Shown here one piece after another: positions 18,660-27,502 of a DNA stretch of 43,495 nt. The stretch is from Blattamonas nauphoetae (Eukaryota; Preaxostyla; Oxymonadida). How positions within the stretch are numbered: the stretch's first letter is position 1; each line of letters begins with the position of its first letter. The notes under the pieces were generated by a model. That model saw only the letters and a list, made by a program, of their open reading frames with translations. It searched no databases and had not been told where the DNA came from. A program made the translations under genes and the position numbers. The stretch covers positions 1-43,495 of the forward strand of contig JARBJD010000482.1 of assembly GCA_033064195.1 (NCBI GenBank). The letters run 5' to 3'.

Positions 18660-20522
18660 ATGAACTCGCATATAACACATCTGACAAACAAAAGAACAGG
18701 AGCATCATCATTGACTGGAAATACCACTGGAAGGATAGAATACACAAGAGATGATATAGGCCAAATACAACAGCAACTCATGTCTGAACATCACATCAAT
18801 TACCTAATGAATGATGGAGCCCACAGTACTTCTATTCAAGAATTGAAACCATCAGAGAATTCACGCTTCTACAAGGGACAGGAAATAATCATTCCATTGA
18901 CTGGTAATAAAGACATTTGTCAAATCGATGATTCCTTCATTACGTTCACAATGACTGCAACATTGAAACTCAATAATTGGCAGACAACTTCTGGTAAACT
19001 TGGATCATGGATGAATGAGAGAATATTCATCTTTGTTGGACTCAAGCATTCAGCATCCATCTTTCGGAGTCTAACAGTTCTTCACAACAATCAGAGAATC
19101 ATTAGCACAACAACTAATAATGTATCCATGGAATCACACATCTACAATATGATCAAACCGAAGAGTCAATTGGAGAATCGAAAACACTCACATACGCCAT
19201 GGCAAAATGCTTGGAATCATGATGAATCTGTTGCTGGTGTTTATATTCCATTATCAGACTTCACAGGAACAAAAGAAACTGGTAATTTATGTGACACTAT
19301 TGATGTGCCAATTCGTGTGTCGATTAATCTTGAAGATCTTCTGATATTCTCTGGGATGACTGACTATCCAAGATGTCTATTCGGTGATTTGAAATTAAGT
19401 GTGTACATCAATGAGGATGCTTTTGTCTGCTGCCCTGTGAATCCTGAACTGACATTGAAAAATACACTATCATCATTCGTTACTGGAACAGCAACAGCAC
19501 CATATATAAAAACAGCAATTCAATCTTGTATTCAACATCGTCCCTTTTTTCTGAATAATCTTGTAACCTCATGTACCAAGAATTTCGTTCAAATTGGTCA
19601 ATCATTTCTCCAACCAACAGTTACCAAAGACACTTATCTCAATGCATCCAATGCTCTGACAAATGAACCTGCATACGTGGATCAATATATATCATTGAAC
19701 ATTCTTGATTATCAAATTGATGATGTGTATTGCATGAGTTCTGGATACAATATTAAAGACATTGCGAAAGAGAATCTGAAGCAGATGTACACAAATCGTC
19801 CTGGAACAATTCCAGCAGAAAAGATCTCATTCTATCCATTTCAGAAGACACCAACAGCAACAGGAATTGATTGTACTCAGCAAATGGTACTTGTGAATGC
19901 CAAGGATATTATGCTTCTCTTCCGTCACTACGATAATGAAGTCACTTGTTTCCACAATCCAATGCAGAAGAATATCCAAGTGACTTTACAAAACAGGTAC
20001 TATCCAGAACAACCGACAACAACTATTGGAGCTCGCTTCTATCAATTTGCATTGTCGACTCTCAACCTTGATTCATACCTCACTGTTCCAGATGATTTGG
20101 AGCGATCACTTACAGATTCTCTCGTTGAAGAGAAACTCACTGGTGACGGAACATATCCTCGTGAAACAATGACAAGAGTGCGACCGATTCATGACAACAC
20201 TGACTTCCTTTTGTGCTTCTCAACACAGAGAAGTGGATGTCCAACGAACTGTAATGATTCGATCAGTTCCAGAGGTGTGAATACTGCTGTCACATTGAGA
20301 TCTCAACCAATATATCAAGGCAATCTCGACACATACTACAATGTGTACGACCCAAGTCAAAGTGGAGGAGATATGATAACAGTTACACATCCTCCAGCAC
20401 CTATCTTAGCAACTACTGCCACAACGTGGTGGGTATTACGATATAGTAATGGCGAACCAAAAGTTGAGTATTATCCGAATCATACATTGAAAGCGTTGCA
20501 CAAAGATTTGGGAATCATGTAG
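18660..20522 (+). CDS. major capsid protein paralogue 1 (620 aa)
   Basis: This is likely the larger of two capsid paralogues. Length, place after small virion genes and partner gene fit a double jelly-roll major capsid protein of Polinton type. The fold itself cannot be seen from sequence, so this is an inference. Landmarks shared with the next gene are IFVGLKHSASIFRSL (about 120), a HESxxY-like segment, WQNAWNHDESVAGVYIPLSDF (about 180-205), FGDLKLSVYINEDAFVCCP (about 240-260), DVYCMSSGYNI (about 355), a TCFHNP segment (about 425), and a C-terminal PPAPILATTATTWWVLRYSNG. It has no signal peptide. The frame is whole. Confidence 0.72.
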   Translation: MNSHITHLTNKRTGASSLTGNTTGRIEYTRDDIGQIQQQLMSEHHINYLMNDGAHSTSIQELKPSENSRFYKGQEIIIPLTGNKDICQIDDSFITFTMTATLKLNNWQTTSGKLGSWMNERIFIFVGLKHSASIFRSLTVLHNNQRIISTTTNNVSMESHIYNMIKPKSQLENRKHSHTPWQNAWNHDESVAGVYIPLSDFTGTKETGNLCDTIDVPIRVSINLEDLLIFSGMTDYPRCLFGDLKLSVYINEDAFVCCPVNPELTLKNTLSSFVTGTATAPYIKTAIQSCIQHRPFFLNNLVTSCTKNFVQIGQSFLQPTVTKDTYLNASNALTNEPAYVDQYISLNILDYQIDDVYCMSSGYNIKDIAKENLKQMYTNRPGTIPAEKISFYPFQKTPTATGIDCTQQMVLVNAKDIMLLFRHYDNEVTCFHNPMQKNIQVTLQNRYYPEQPTTTIGARFYQFALSTLNLDSYLTVPDDLERSLTDSLVEEKLTGDGTYPRETMTRVRPIHDNTDFLLCFSTQRSGCPTNCNDSISSRGVNTAVTLRSQPIYQGNLDTYYNVYDPSQSGGDMITVTHPPAPILATTATTWWVLRYSNGEPKVEYYPNHTLKALHKDLGIM

Positions 20523-20533
20523 AGACTCTCATC

Positions 20534-20556
20534 GGGGGTTCGAAGCCTCTGGCGAG
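20534..20556 (+). repeat. 23-bp motif, right copy flanking capsid gene 1
   Basis: This is the partner of 18,583-18,605 with one difference, placed 12 bases after the capsid gene 1 stop in non-coding sequence. It contains GGTTCGA, the core of a pol III B box, but no tRNA surrounds it. Confidence 0.7.
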
Positions 20557-20588
20557 ACAAAACAGGAAAAGAAATTATTGATATTGAA

Positions 20589-20600
20589 TTTTTTATTTTT
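20589..20600 (+). promoter_or_regulatory. late-type box TTTTTTATTTTT
   Basis: The box lies 6 bases before the ATG of capsid gene 2. Confidence 0.6.
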
Positions 20601-20606
20601 CTATAA

Positions 20607-22295
20607 ATGAGAAGTATCAGATCAAATCAATCCAAACCAACATCGACATTAATTGAGCAAATCGAAGTGCAATCATATCTGCCGAAACAGTGGGATTCAG
20701 AACCTCACATCTACTCCATCCAAGAAGTGCATCCTACAAATCCTCCCATGCCATGCAGAATTGGAGATGAGATTGAAGTTCCACTGTGCTATGACGGACA
20801 TGATGTTACTGAATTTATGAAGAGTCATTTGCGAATTGATCTCACGATTACTGTTCCATATTCATTTACGAGTAGTGAAACAGGAGAGTACGTCGGACTA
20901 TCAGGAATCTTCGTCGGATACAAATCATCCTCAGATGCAATTCGAGATATGAGACTCGTTGACAGTCATGGAAACATTATTGATAATTCACTTCAGAACA
21001 ATCACGTTCATGAATCTTTTCTGTATCACACATTCAAGTCGTACGAAGAGAAAAACAATATGAAGCACTGCTACAGTCTTTGGGAAAATGTTCAGAGAAT
21101 GGATCAGAGTGTGTGCGGATTCTACTATGTTCCCGTCAATAAATCCACAAATAAACTCACAAAGACAATTCCGTTGGTTATTCCATTTGTGAATTTACTT
21201 CCATTGAGTACATTTGATCAATATCCCAATTCAATCTTTGGTAATTTACGTTTAAGATTTCACTTGACAACTGATTCACTTGTGTATTGTCCAATTCAAC
21301 ATTCAACTGTCATTCGAAAATCTACCCAAGGTTGCCGTGAAGTGTTTCCAGATAAAGACTTGACAAGTATGTCGGATCAAACCAACATGCTCTTGATGTC
21401 TGATGGGGACTTTTCTCCAGTAACACAGGAATTTACACAGATAGGAAATCCAGTACTGAAAGCTTACAATAAAAGGAGTTATGCTCCACCCGCCAGTACA
21501 GTCGCTGAGGTTGGAGCCATAAGTTTCACTTGCTCTGTTACTTCTTCATCAGTTGACAAAGTCTCAACAATTTGTTACGGATATCAAATCACTGATGCTA
21601 CAAAACAATCCCTCTTAAACACATATTCAAAGACGTTGTACGTCATGAAAGCAGAAAGAATTGACACACAATCATTCCAAACAAAAGCGAATGTCATGGG
21701 AGTGAGATCAAACATCAGTATCAAACTCAACAATCTCATGAATCTAATGTGCTTATTCCCTGAAAGACCAAACGAATGTACAGTCTTCAGAAATCCTCAC
21801 TATGTTGGTCACTTCGAAATGCTTGGATCCAACTTTCCCAATTTCCCGATGTCAACAATATCACCAGAGTTCTATCAAATGATGATGGTGAATGGTGATT
21901 TCATTGGTTGTTCCGCAACAGAAGAGTTTGAAAATTCAATTTGTTCAACTCGAATGTTTGACTATAAAGCAAAGGAATATAAGAGAACAAAACCAGTAAC
22001 AGATGCAACATGTTTCACATTCATGGTTCCAACAGATCGAAGTGAAATCGCTGGTGGTGAAGAAGGGATCTCAACAGCAGAATCAGTGAATATCGTCTAC
22101 AGAGGAACACCAATCAATCAGGGAGAACTTGATCCATATTTCACATCAACCAAAGATGGACCTCCTCCTCCAATTCTAGCACTACATCAAGCAACATACT
22201 GGCTGTTCTGGATTGAGAATGGACAACCACGAGTGCGATATGTCATTGATCGTCGACTCCAAGAAGCTTGTGAAGAAGTGAAGAGAGGATATTAA
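20607..22295 (+). CDS. major capsid protein paralogue 2 (562 aa)
   Basis: This is a paralogue of the preceding gene with the same landmarks in the same order: IFVGYKSSSDAIRDM (about 105), HVHESFLYHTF (about 135), SLWENVQRMDQSVCGFYYVPV (about 155-175), FGNLRLRFHLTTDSLVYCP (about 210-230), STICYGYQITDATKQSLLNTY (about 322-342), a CTVFRNP segment (about 390) and PPPPILALHQATYWLFWIENG near the end. Identity between the paralogues is low, so the duplication is old. One may form hexons and the other a second lattice position or penton; I cannot say which. It is whole. A remnant of this gene survives in copy B near 28,290-28,440. Confidence 0.72.
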   Translation: MRSIRSNQSKPTSTLIEQIEVQSYLPKQWDSEPHIYSIQEVHPTNPPMPCRIGDEIEVPLCYDGHDVTEFMKSHLRIDLTITVPYSFTSSETGEYVGLSGIFVGYKSSSDAIRDMRLVDSHGNIIDNSLQNNHVHESFLYHTFKSYEEKNNMKHCYSLWENVQRMDQSVCGFYYVPVNKSTNKLTKTIPLVIPFVNLLPLSTFDQYPNSIFGNLRLRFHLTTDSLVYCPIQHSTVIRKSTQGCREVFPDKDLTSMSDQTNMLLMSDGDFSPVTQEFTQIGNPVLKAYNKRSYAPPASTVAEVGAISFTCSVTSSSVDKVSTICYGYQITDATKQSLLNTYSKTLYVMKAERIDTQSFQTKANVMGVRSNISIKLNNLMNLMCLFPERPNECTVFRNPHYVGHFEMLGSNFPNFPMSTISPEFYQMMMVNGDFIGCSATEEFENSICSTRMFDYKAKEYKRTKPVTDATCFTFMVPTDRSEIAGGEEGISTAESVNIVYRGTPINQGELDPYFTSTKDGPPPPILALHQATYWLFWIENGQPRVRYVIDRRLQEACEEVKRGY

Positions 22296-22305
22296 ATTGA
22301 ATATT

Positions 22306-22313
22306 GTATTTTT
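22306..22313 (+). promoter_or_regulatory. late-type box, variant (TGTATTTT)
   Basis: This is a weaker form of the box, 13 bases before the ATG at 22,327. Confidence 0.4.
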
Positions 22314-22326
22314 GTAGAAATCACAA

Positions 22327-22701
22327 ATGGTGAAACGCTATTTCTCAATTCAGAATTCTCACACTGCTCAATTACCTCCTGATTTTGTCAATTCCCGAAA
22401 ACAAAAATATGTTCACTTTCTTGACTGTAAGCTCATTCATGTGAAGGAGGAGATCGGTGAGACTTCAACGGTTATATCAAAAGATATACCTCAAAATTAC
22501 ACAATCCATGCTGATTGGATTCAGACTGATGCATTCAATGACTCATTTGTTGCTTTCTGTAGTGAACAGATTGCGAAGCGAAAGAAGTGGGAATTAAGCA
22601 CTCGACAATCAATTGTGAAGATCTGGTTCAAAGACAGTTCTGGTGAGTCAATCGAGATGGAAACATCAGAGACAATCAATGGAAAAATAATCAAGGAGTA
22701 G
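22327..22701 (+). CDS. small virion-block protein (124 aa)
   Basis: A 124-residue protein that I do not recognise. It begins MVKRYFSIQNSHTAQLPPDF and has alternating hydrophobic residues (KYVHFLDCKLIHV, SIVKIWFKDSSGESIEMETS) that suggest a beta-rich fold, so a minor capsid or spike-base protein is plausible. Its stop is 19 bases from the end of the convergent fibre gene. There is no membrane segment. No counterpart survives in copy B. Confidence 0.6.
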   Translation: MVKRYFSIQNSHTAQLPPDFVNSRKQKYVHFLDCKLIHVKEEIGETSTVISKDIPQNYTIHADWIQTDAFNDSFVAFCSEQIAKRKKWELSTRQSIVKIWFKDSSGESIEMETSETINGKIIKE

Positions 22702-22720
22702 TATGAATTTCTGGTTGATC

Positions 22721-23611
22721 TCATGTTGGAGTACTAGTCATTGTGTCGATCAGTGAATTATATTTTTGTACAAGTTCATATATGAGGGTCTGTTGTTGTC
22801 CGACAATATGACTCAGTTCCTGAATAGCTTTCACACAGAAGCAAGAGAGTTCTGCATAATCAACTTGAAGACAATCTGGATTGGAATCATTCACGACTTC
22901 AGGAAAGATTTCTTGGATCTGTTGTGCAATCACACCAATGTGTTTCTTCTCACTTTCCTTCTTCAAACATTCACATTTCTCTTTGCAGTTCTTCAAGTGT
23001 TCTTCATCAGTCTCGCTCTCGATTTGTTTTGTCACTTTGTTAATCTTCGAGTCGAATGTGTTGAACTGATACTGCACGATTTCCACTTTATTCAGTTGTT
23101 CAAGAACATCGGGGTATGCTTCAATATTTCTTTTCACTCTTCTGTCTGACAGTTGAGAAAAGCTTCCTGTGGTGGATATTGAAAACACTCCTGAACCAGT
23201 GTCCTCATCGTAGTAGTACAAAGCTGGTGAGTCACACGGTGACCACATAATTATTCCATCACCATTGAACTGAATTCCTGATGTTTCTGCAATCGACTGT
23301 GAAATTGAAATGCCAGACTTAAATGTTGAAGCTGGATATGTTCCAGGATACTTCGGAAGTGATCCTTCTGATATGTTCCACTTTGCTCCATTCACATTGA
23401 TCAATCCTCCTATTGTTGGTGTCGTGATCGATCCATTTGTGCTGACTACTTTTTGGATTGATGATGTCGCTGTCGTATGTGCTTCTGTTGTCTTCTGAAG
23501 TGAATCAATCACTGCCGAATTCTCGTTGGTTGTTGAGAGATTATGATCAATCATTTTCTCAATCATTTGTGAATTGTATTTTTGTCGATTCATTTCTGTT
23601 TGATCTTTCAT
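22721..23611 (-). CDS. fibre-like protein with S74 self-cleaving domain (296 aa)
   Basis: The last gene of the virion block, on the minus strand. The N-terminal third has coiled-coil spacing (MIEKMIDHNL, AVIDSLQKTTEAH), the middle is glycine/serine-rich and beta-like (GGLINVNGAKWNISEG, DTGSGVFSISTTGSFSQ), and the C-terminal third is an S74 intramolecular chaperone: LSDRRVKRNIE with the Ser155-Lys160 pair, then HIGVIAQQIQEIFPEVV and VDYAELSCFCVKAIQEL. In phage tail spikes and related fibres this domain trimerises the fibre and cuts itself off. I chose ATG 23,611 because a TTTTATTTTCA box abuts it; upstream sequence is TIR. The protein is probably a receptor-binding fibre of the particle (inference). 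Confidence 0.8.
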   Translation of the reverse strand: MKDQTEMNRQKYNSQMIEKMIDHNLSTTNENSAVIDSLQKTTEAHTTATSSIQKVVSTNGSITTPTIGGLINVNGAKWNISEGSLPKYPGTYPASTFKSGISISQSIAETSGIQFNGDGIIMWSPCDSPALYYYDEDTGSGVFSISTTGSFSQLSDRRVKRNIEAYPDVLEQLNKVEIVQYQFNTFDSKINKVTKQIESETDEEHLKNCKEKCECLKKESEKKHIGVIAQQIQEIFPEVVNDSNPDCLQVDYAELSCFCVKAIQELSHIVGQQQTLIYELVQKYNSLIDTMTSTPT

Positions 23612-23631
23612 TGAAAATAAAATTTTTGATT

Positions 23632-23771
23632 CCTTCATGAACATACGACACCGGCACATTATTTCTGACATACTCAGAGACTAGTGAACAGTTCTCTTCT
23701 CTCATTGATTCAACAAATGTTTGTTCAGAACATACTCGACGTCTTTCCTTGTACATCGCAGTTGGATTCAT
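23632..23771 (-). pseudogene. partial inner TIR gene, right arm of A
   Basis: This is the 5' part of the ENCEL two-repeat gene, behind its own early-type box at 23,772-23,788. It matches the first half of the protein at 7,503-7,892 closely and stops where the arm ends. It is a by-product of where the TIR boundary falls. Confidence 0.75.
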
Positions 23772-23788
23772 TTAATACAAATTAAAAA
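23772..23788 (-). promoter_or_regulatory. early-type box (right arm, inner gene)
   Basis: TTTTTAATTTGTATTAA on the minus strand, flush with the ATG at 23,771. Confidence 0.7.
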
Positions 23789-23982
23789 ATTCAGAATTAG
23801 ATTTTCATTCGTTGTTTTCTCAGTTTTGGATTTTTCATCAGAAACGAGGATCAATGGGTTCGATCACTCATTTCTCACAAGTGATAGTTTCGTTCCAATT
23901 CTTCGCGTTTCAGATTCTCCGGAACTGTAGGATCATCATGGTATGCTCCGTTTTTTCATTTTTCCGGACTTTTGCAGAGATA

Positions 23983-26005
23983 AAGTTCGAAATATACCCG
24001 CGGATCGAAATTAACCCGCGGTTCCTCCACTGGATTGTGATAAATGGATGTGAGTGTTGAATGTCTTTTCACGTCAAGATTCATGTCCGGAACTGAATTT
24101 GTCGAGAATTGGAGATGAATGTACCAACAGAAATCACAATCGTTGAAATTGAGGGTGATTGTGCTGGAATGGCCATATCATTTTTATGATCAGATCAGAA
24201 AATCACACACCACCCGAGCTATCGACAATATCAAAACTTGCATCCCAGCTAGAGTACCGATCTATCCCAAATCGTGTTCAGCGTGGATTGTTCATCCAAA
24301 GAGACCACGGAGTTCCTGGAAATCTACTCGAGAAAGCCAACGTCTGTTCTACGAATCAACTGTATAGAGGGAAGAAAGCTGAAACGGCCAACCGAGACAT
24401 CGCCAAGAATGGTCGTCCATCACGACTTCTATTGCACCAAGAAAAAGAGCTGGTCGAGTTTTCACTAAACGAAATCAAAGAAACTGGAAACATCGATAAA
24501 TCAAAAATATTGAAAAAAGTATCGTTCTTTTCCATTCAATCCCTTCAGGCAAAGGATATTGAGGAATCGAGTGGACGGTATGATCCAACAAGACCTTTGC
24601 TATCCAGACAGTGGATCAACGGGTTTATTGGACGACACCCAGAACTCCGCACATGCAAACCAAAGTTCTCTGAAAATGCAAGGATCGAAGCATCAACCGA
24701 ACAAACCATGAAATTTTGGATTTCATTGCTTGGAGAAACAATAGCAGACTTAGACATCGATCCTGACTTGATCCTGAATTGTGACGAAACATCGGTGATT
24801 GCTCGTCAAGATACAAAAACACACATGGTAACCGCGACAGACAATCCTGTGGCACTATCTCCTTCACTTCCAAGACACGAAAATGCTACGTTGTTCGTCA
24901 CGGTGTCAACGAAAGGCATTGCCCTCTCCCCCATTCTGCTATATCCCCGCAAAATTAACAAACATGAATTCACTGATTTGGAAATTCATGGATTTAAAGT
25001 CATTTTGCAAGGAACTGGTTGGATGACAAGATGTATTTTTGAAGAAATAGTAGAATCGATGTTGATCCCGGAAATCAACAATCTCAGGCAACGATTGAAT
25101 AAACAAGGGAAAACAGCACTGATAATCACGGACGGCTGTTCTTCACACACATCCGAACAGGCAATTCGAACACTAAAGCATCACAACATTCGTCTCATTC
25201 TAATTCCGCCGCACACCTCTCATGTTTGTGCTCCACTGGATCAGTATATATTCGCAACTTTCAAGCAAGTATTGTCAACAATGTTCAGTCCACCACCAGG
25301 TTGCACGGAACAGGAATATAAAGCAGCCCTGGTCGCTGCTTTACCAGGTGCGTTTGTGAAAGCAACTACACCTGATATTATCCGTGCATCATTCTCAGCC
25401 ACTGGTATTTCCCCACTTTCACTTGAGGCACTAATCAAAAATCTTCAGAAATATCAAAATGGTGCGGGCCATCAGTTAGATCGCGTTGGAGAAGATACCT
25501 CTCCTCAATCTCCTCCAAACTCACCAATCCTTACCCATCTCCTACCAAAATATGTGGGATGCCTTCTGGACACCTCAGAAGAAAGACAAATCGATCCGAC
25601 TCTCCCTAAATCTGAACGATTGAGAATGATTATGCAAGCCCCACCAGCCCACCCACCTCCGCCAACTCAAACTCAGTTTCATGTGGTTAAATTGAAACGA
25701 ACGCAATCAGGACCCATCTCACCGTCGACTGCAATCCTTGAGCTCGAACAGTTCGCCTGCCACCGAAAGAAACGACCCATCACATTCTTCTGACATTTCT
25801 ACAAGGACGAGAACCTCTAATTCAAAGTTTCTGTCGAATTTCTTCTCACCATTGTCCTCTTTTCTAGATACTTTTTTCGAATCACGAAATGAAATTGAAA
25901 TGCGTTTGAATGAGTGTCGAAAGAGATGAAGCAAAACGAACACGATTGAAAAGTCGAAACTTGCACCATCGGGTTAATTTCGATCCGCGGGTAAATTTCG
26001 AACTT
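23983..26005 (+). mobile_element. Fot/pogo-type (Tc1/mariner superfamily) transposon, whole
   Basis: A 2,023-bp DNA transposon in the right TIR of copy A. Its terminal inverted repeats are 35 bp with one mismatch (AAGTTCGAAAT, then A or T, then ACCCGCGGATCG and onward). It is flanked by TA at 23,981-23,982 and 26,006-26,007. The empty site is preserved in the left arm at 7,289-7,290. It carries one open transposase gene. Nearly identical ends and an open frame mark it as the youngest insertion in the window. GC-rich tips with CCGCGG contrast with the AT-rich surroundings. Confidence 0.95.
24186..25793 (+). CDS. Fot/pogo-type DD35D transposase (535 aa)
   Basis: This enzyme cuts and joins the ends of its own element. 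The N-terminal part (about residues 5-170) has two helix-turn-helix-like regions, a psq-like one (LSTISKLASQLEYRSIPNRVQRG) and a CENP-B-like one (RPSRLLLHQEKELVEF... LSRQWINGFIGRHPEL). The catalytic core is of DDE_1 type: Asp200 in LNCDETSV, Asp316 in LIITDGCSSHTS and Asp352 in SHVCAPLDQYIFATFK, with 35 residues between the last two. That DD35D spacing points to the Fot-like branch of pogo. The tail is proline-rich with basic KKRP near the end. The first ATG in frame is 24,186; the frame is open slightly upstream. No intron is evident. Host-type DNA element, apparently intact. Confidence 0.92.
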   Translation: MIRSENHTPPELSTISKLASQLEYRSIPNRVQRGLFIQRDHGVPGNLLEKANVCSTNQLYRGKKAETANRDIAKNGRPSRLLLHQEKELVEFSLNEIKETGNIDKSKILKKVSFFSIQSLQAKDIEESSGRYDPTRPLLSRQWINGFIGRHPELRTCKPKFSENARIEASTEQTMKFWISLLGETIADLDIDPDLILNCDETSVIARQDTKTHMVTATDNPVALSPSLPRHENATLFVTVSTKGIALSPILLYPRKINKHEFTDLEIHGFKVILQGTGWMTRCIFEEIVESMLIPEINNLRQRLNKQGKTALIITDGCSSHTSEQAIRTLKHHNIRLILIPPHTSHVCAPLDQYIFATFKQVLSTMFSPPPGCTEQEYKAALVAALPGAFVKATTPDIIRASFSATGISPLSLEALIKNLQKYQNGAGHQLDRVGEDTSPQSPPNSPILTHLLPKYVGCLLDTSEERQIDPTLPKSERLRMIMQAPPAHPPPPTQTQFHVVKLKRTQSGPISPSTAILELEQFACHRKKRPITFF

Positions 26006-27502
26006 TATTTGAGGTTTCAGGATCGGTCGTGGATCTCGGTACATTTATGTATTCTTCATCATTTCACTCTCACTTTCATCTTATTTCAGCTCTGTTCTAA
26101 CTATTTTTGGTTGAATTGTTACTTGTTTCTCATTCGTTCCCATCTCATTTTTGGTCTCACTTCCGTCTTCGTTTTCTCGTTGTTTACTGTTTTTAACCAC
26201 TTCATTCATGTTTCTTTCGACTAAACTTTTTCTCACATTCAACACACTAATTTCTGTTAAGTGAAGATTCCGGACTTTTACCGAGATCTCACTTTCAACG
26301 GCTCACTTCATATCTCGGAATTTTTCCGTAATCTTCATCATATCACGTACATTTTTGATCACTTTTCGATGTTTTTAAGAGATAAAACCGAGAACACAAG
26401 CGACATTTTCACTATTGGTGTCACATTTCACGTCATTTTCACGATCGTCAATTTTCATCTCAGTCTCATACTTGCCCGTTTCATTCATGCTTGTTTCGCT
26501 TTCTTTTACTCTGTTTTTGTGAAAAAAGTGATGAAAAGTTGACTAAAATGATGTGCTAGTGAAGTGAGAACGGCCCACAAAATGGAAGTGAATTGAGCAA
26601 AATGAAGAGGAATGGTGAAGAGATCAAATGTGAAATGGGGAGAGAAAGTGATGAAATGAAAGGGACTACAGTCGGTTTTGAAGTGACAAAAACGGTCAAA
26701 AGCTGAGAAGTGAAAACATGAAAAAGTGACTTTATGGGAGAACTATCCGACAAAATCTCCTCAAAATTCGAGCACACCTCACTCATACCGTGAGAAAGAA
26801 GGATTTGTAACGAAATTCAGATCAAAAAATCCATAGTGTCAAAATGTTGGTGCAAATGTGTCGTCACAAGTGTGATCGAAAAACCGACCCTCCAGAGCGA
26901 ACTATAGGTGATGTACAACCAGAATTCTCAAAAAAGCGTCGCTTGAGTGCGATTGTGAAGTGGTTGACGTGAAATCAATGAGAAATGAAAATTGACAAAA
27001 AATTGTGAAAACGATCGTGTGTCGAGGATCGTCAGAACCGAATGACGCGAATACCTGTCCACTATCGATTTGACACCTACGGAGACCATCAGAGGGCGAA
27101 AAGTGACGTGTAGGAGAAGAGCGAGACGTCACTTTCTCCTCCTTAAAAATTTTGTCATTTTCAAAATATGTTGTGGGGTCGGATCAAACTTTTTTTTCAA
27201 AAGTGCTTTTTTCCTAAAATTTCACCTATCAACATCAATTTCGTAATTTTAGAACGTGTTTGAACACAATTTGAGACATAAAGCGGTTCATAGTGGCGAA
27301 ATCCGAACATCGACTTTTTCGTCACTTTTTCAACCTAAGTTCGGTACACAGTTCGACGAATTCTCAACCGATTTTGATCAAACCTCTTTTGATCGATGAC
27401 CGACAGTGTCCCCGAGATTTTAGAATTTTTTGCAGAATTTTTCGAAATGGTTCAACTGTTGGTTTCACTTGATTTGTGGTCAAAAATAGATTTTCAGTAG
27501 TT
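26006..27502. other. right-arm TIR spacer, non-coding
   Basis: No supported gene. Up to about 26,540 it is rich in TTCACTTT-like words on the plus strand. From about 26,545 it turns purine-rich (GTGAAATG-like). The switch coincides with the conserved block. 27,177-27,500 matches 4,942-5,270 of the left arm, including GGGTCGGATCAAAC at 27,177-27,190. Confidence 0.55.
26549..26566 (+). promoter_or_regulatory. conserved TIR block at the composition switch (right arm)
   Basis: TGATGTGCTAGTGAAGTG, one of three such blocks; see 6,735-6,753 and 39,533-39,550. Confidence 0.5.

Noticed and set aside
20534-20556. Possible tRNA because of the GGTTCGA B-box core
   Set aside because: There is no acceptor stem, anticodon arm or A box around it, and the partner copy is inverted and overlaps a stop codon.
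22721-23611. Phage tail gene from bacterial contamination
   Set aside because: It carries the same late-type box and base composition as its neighbours and abuts the Polinton arm directly.
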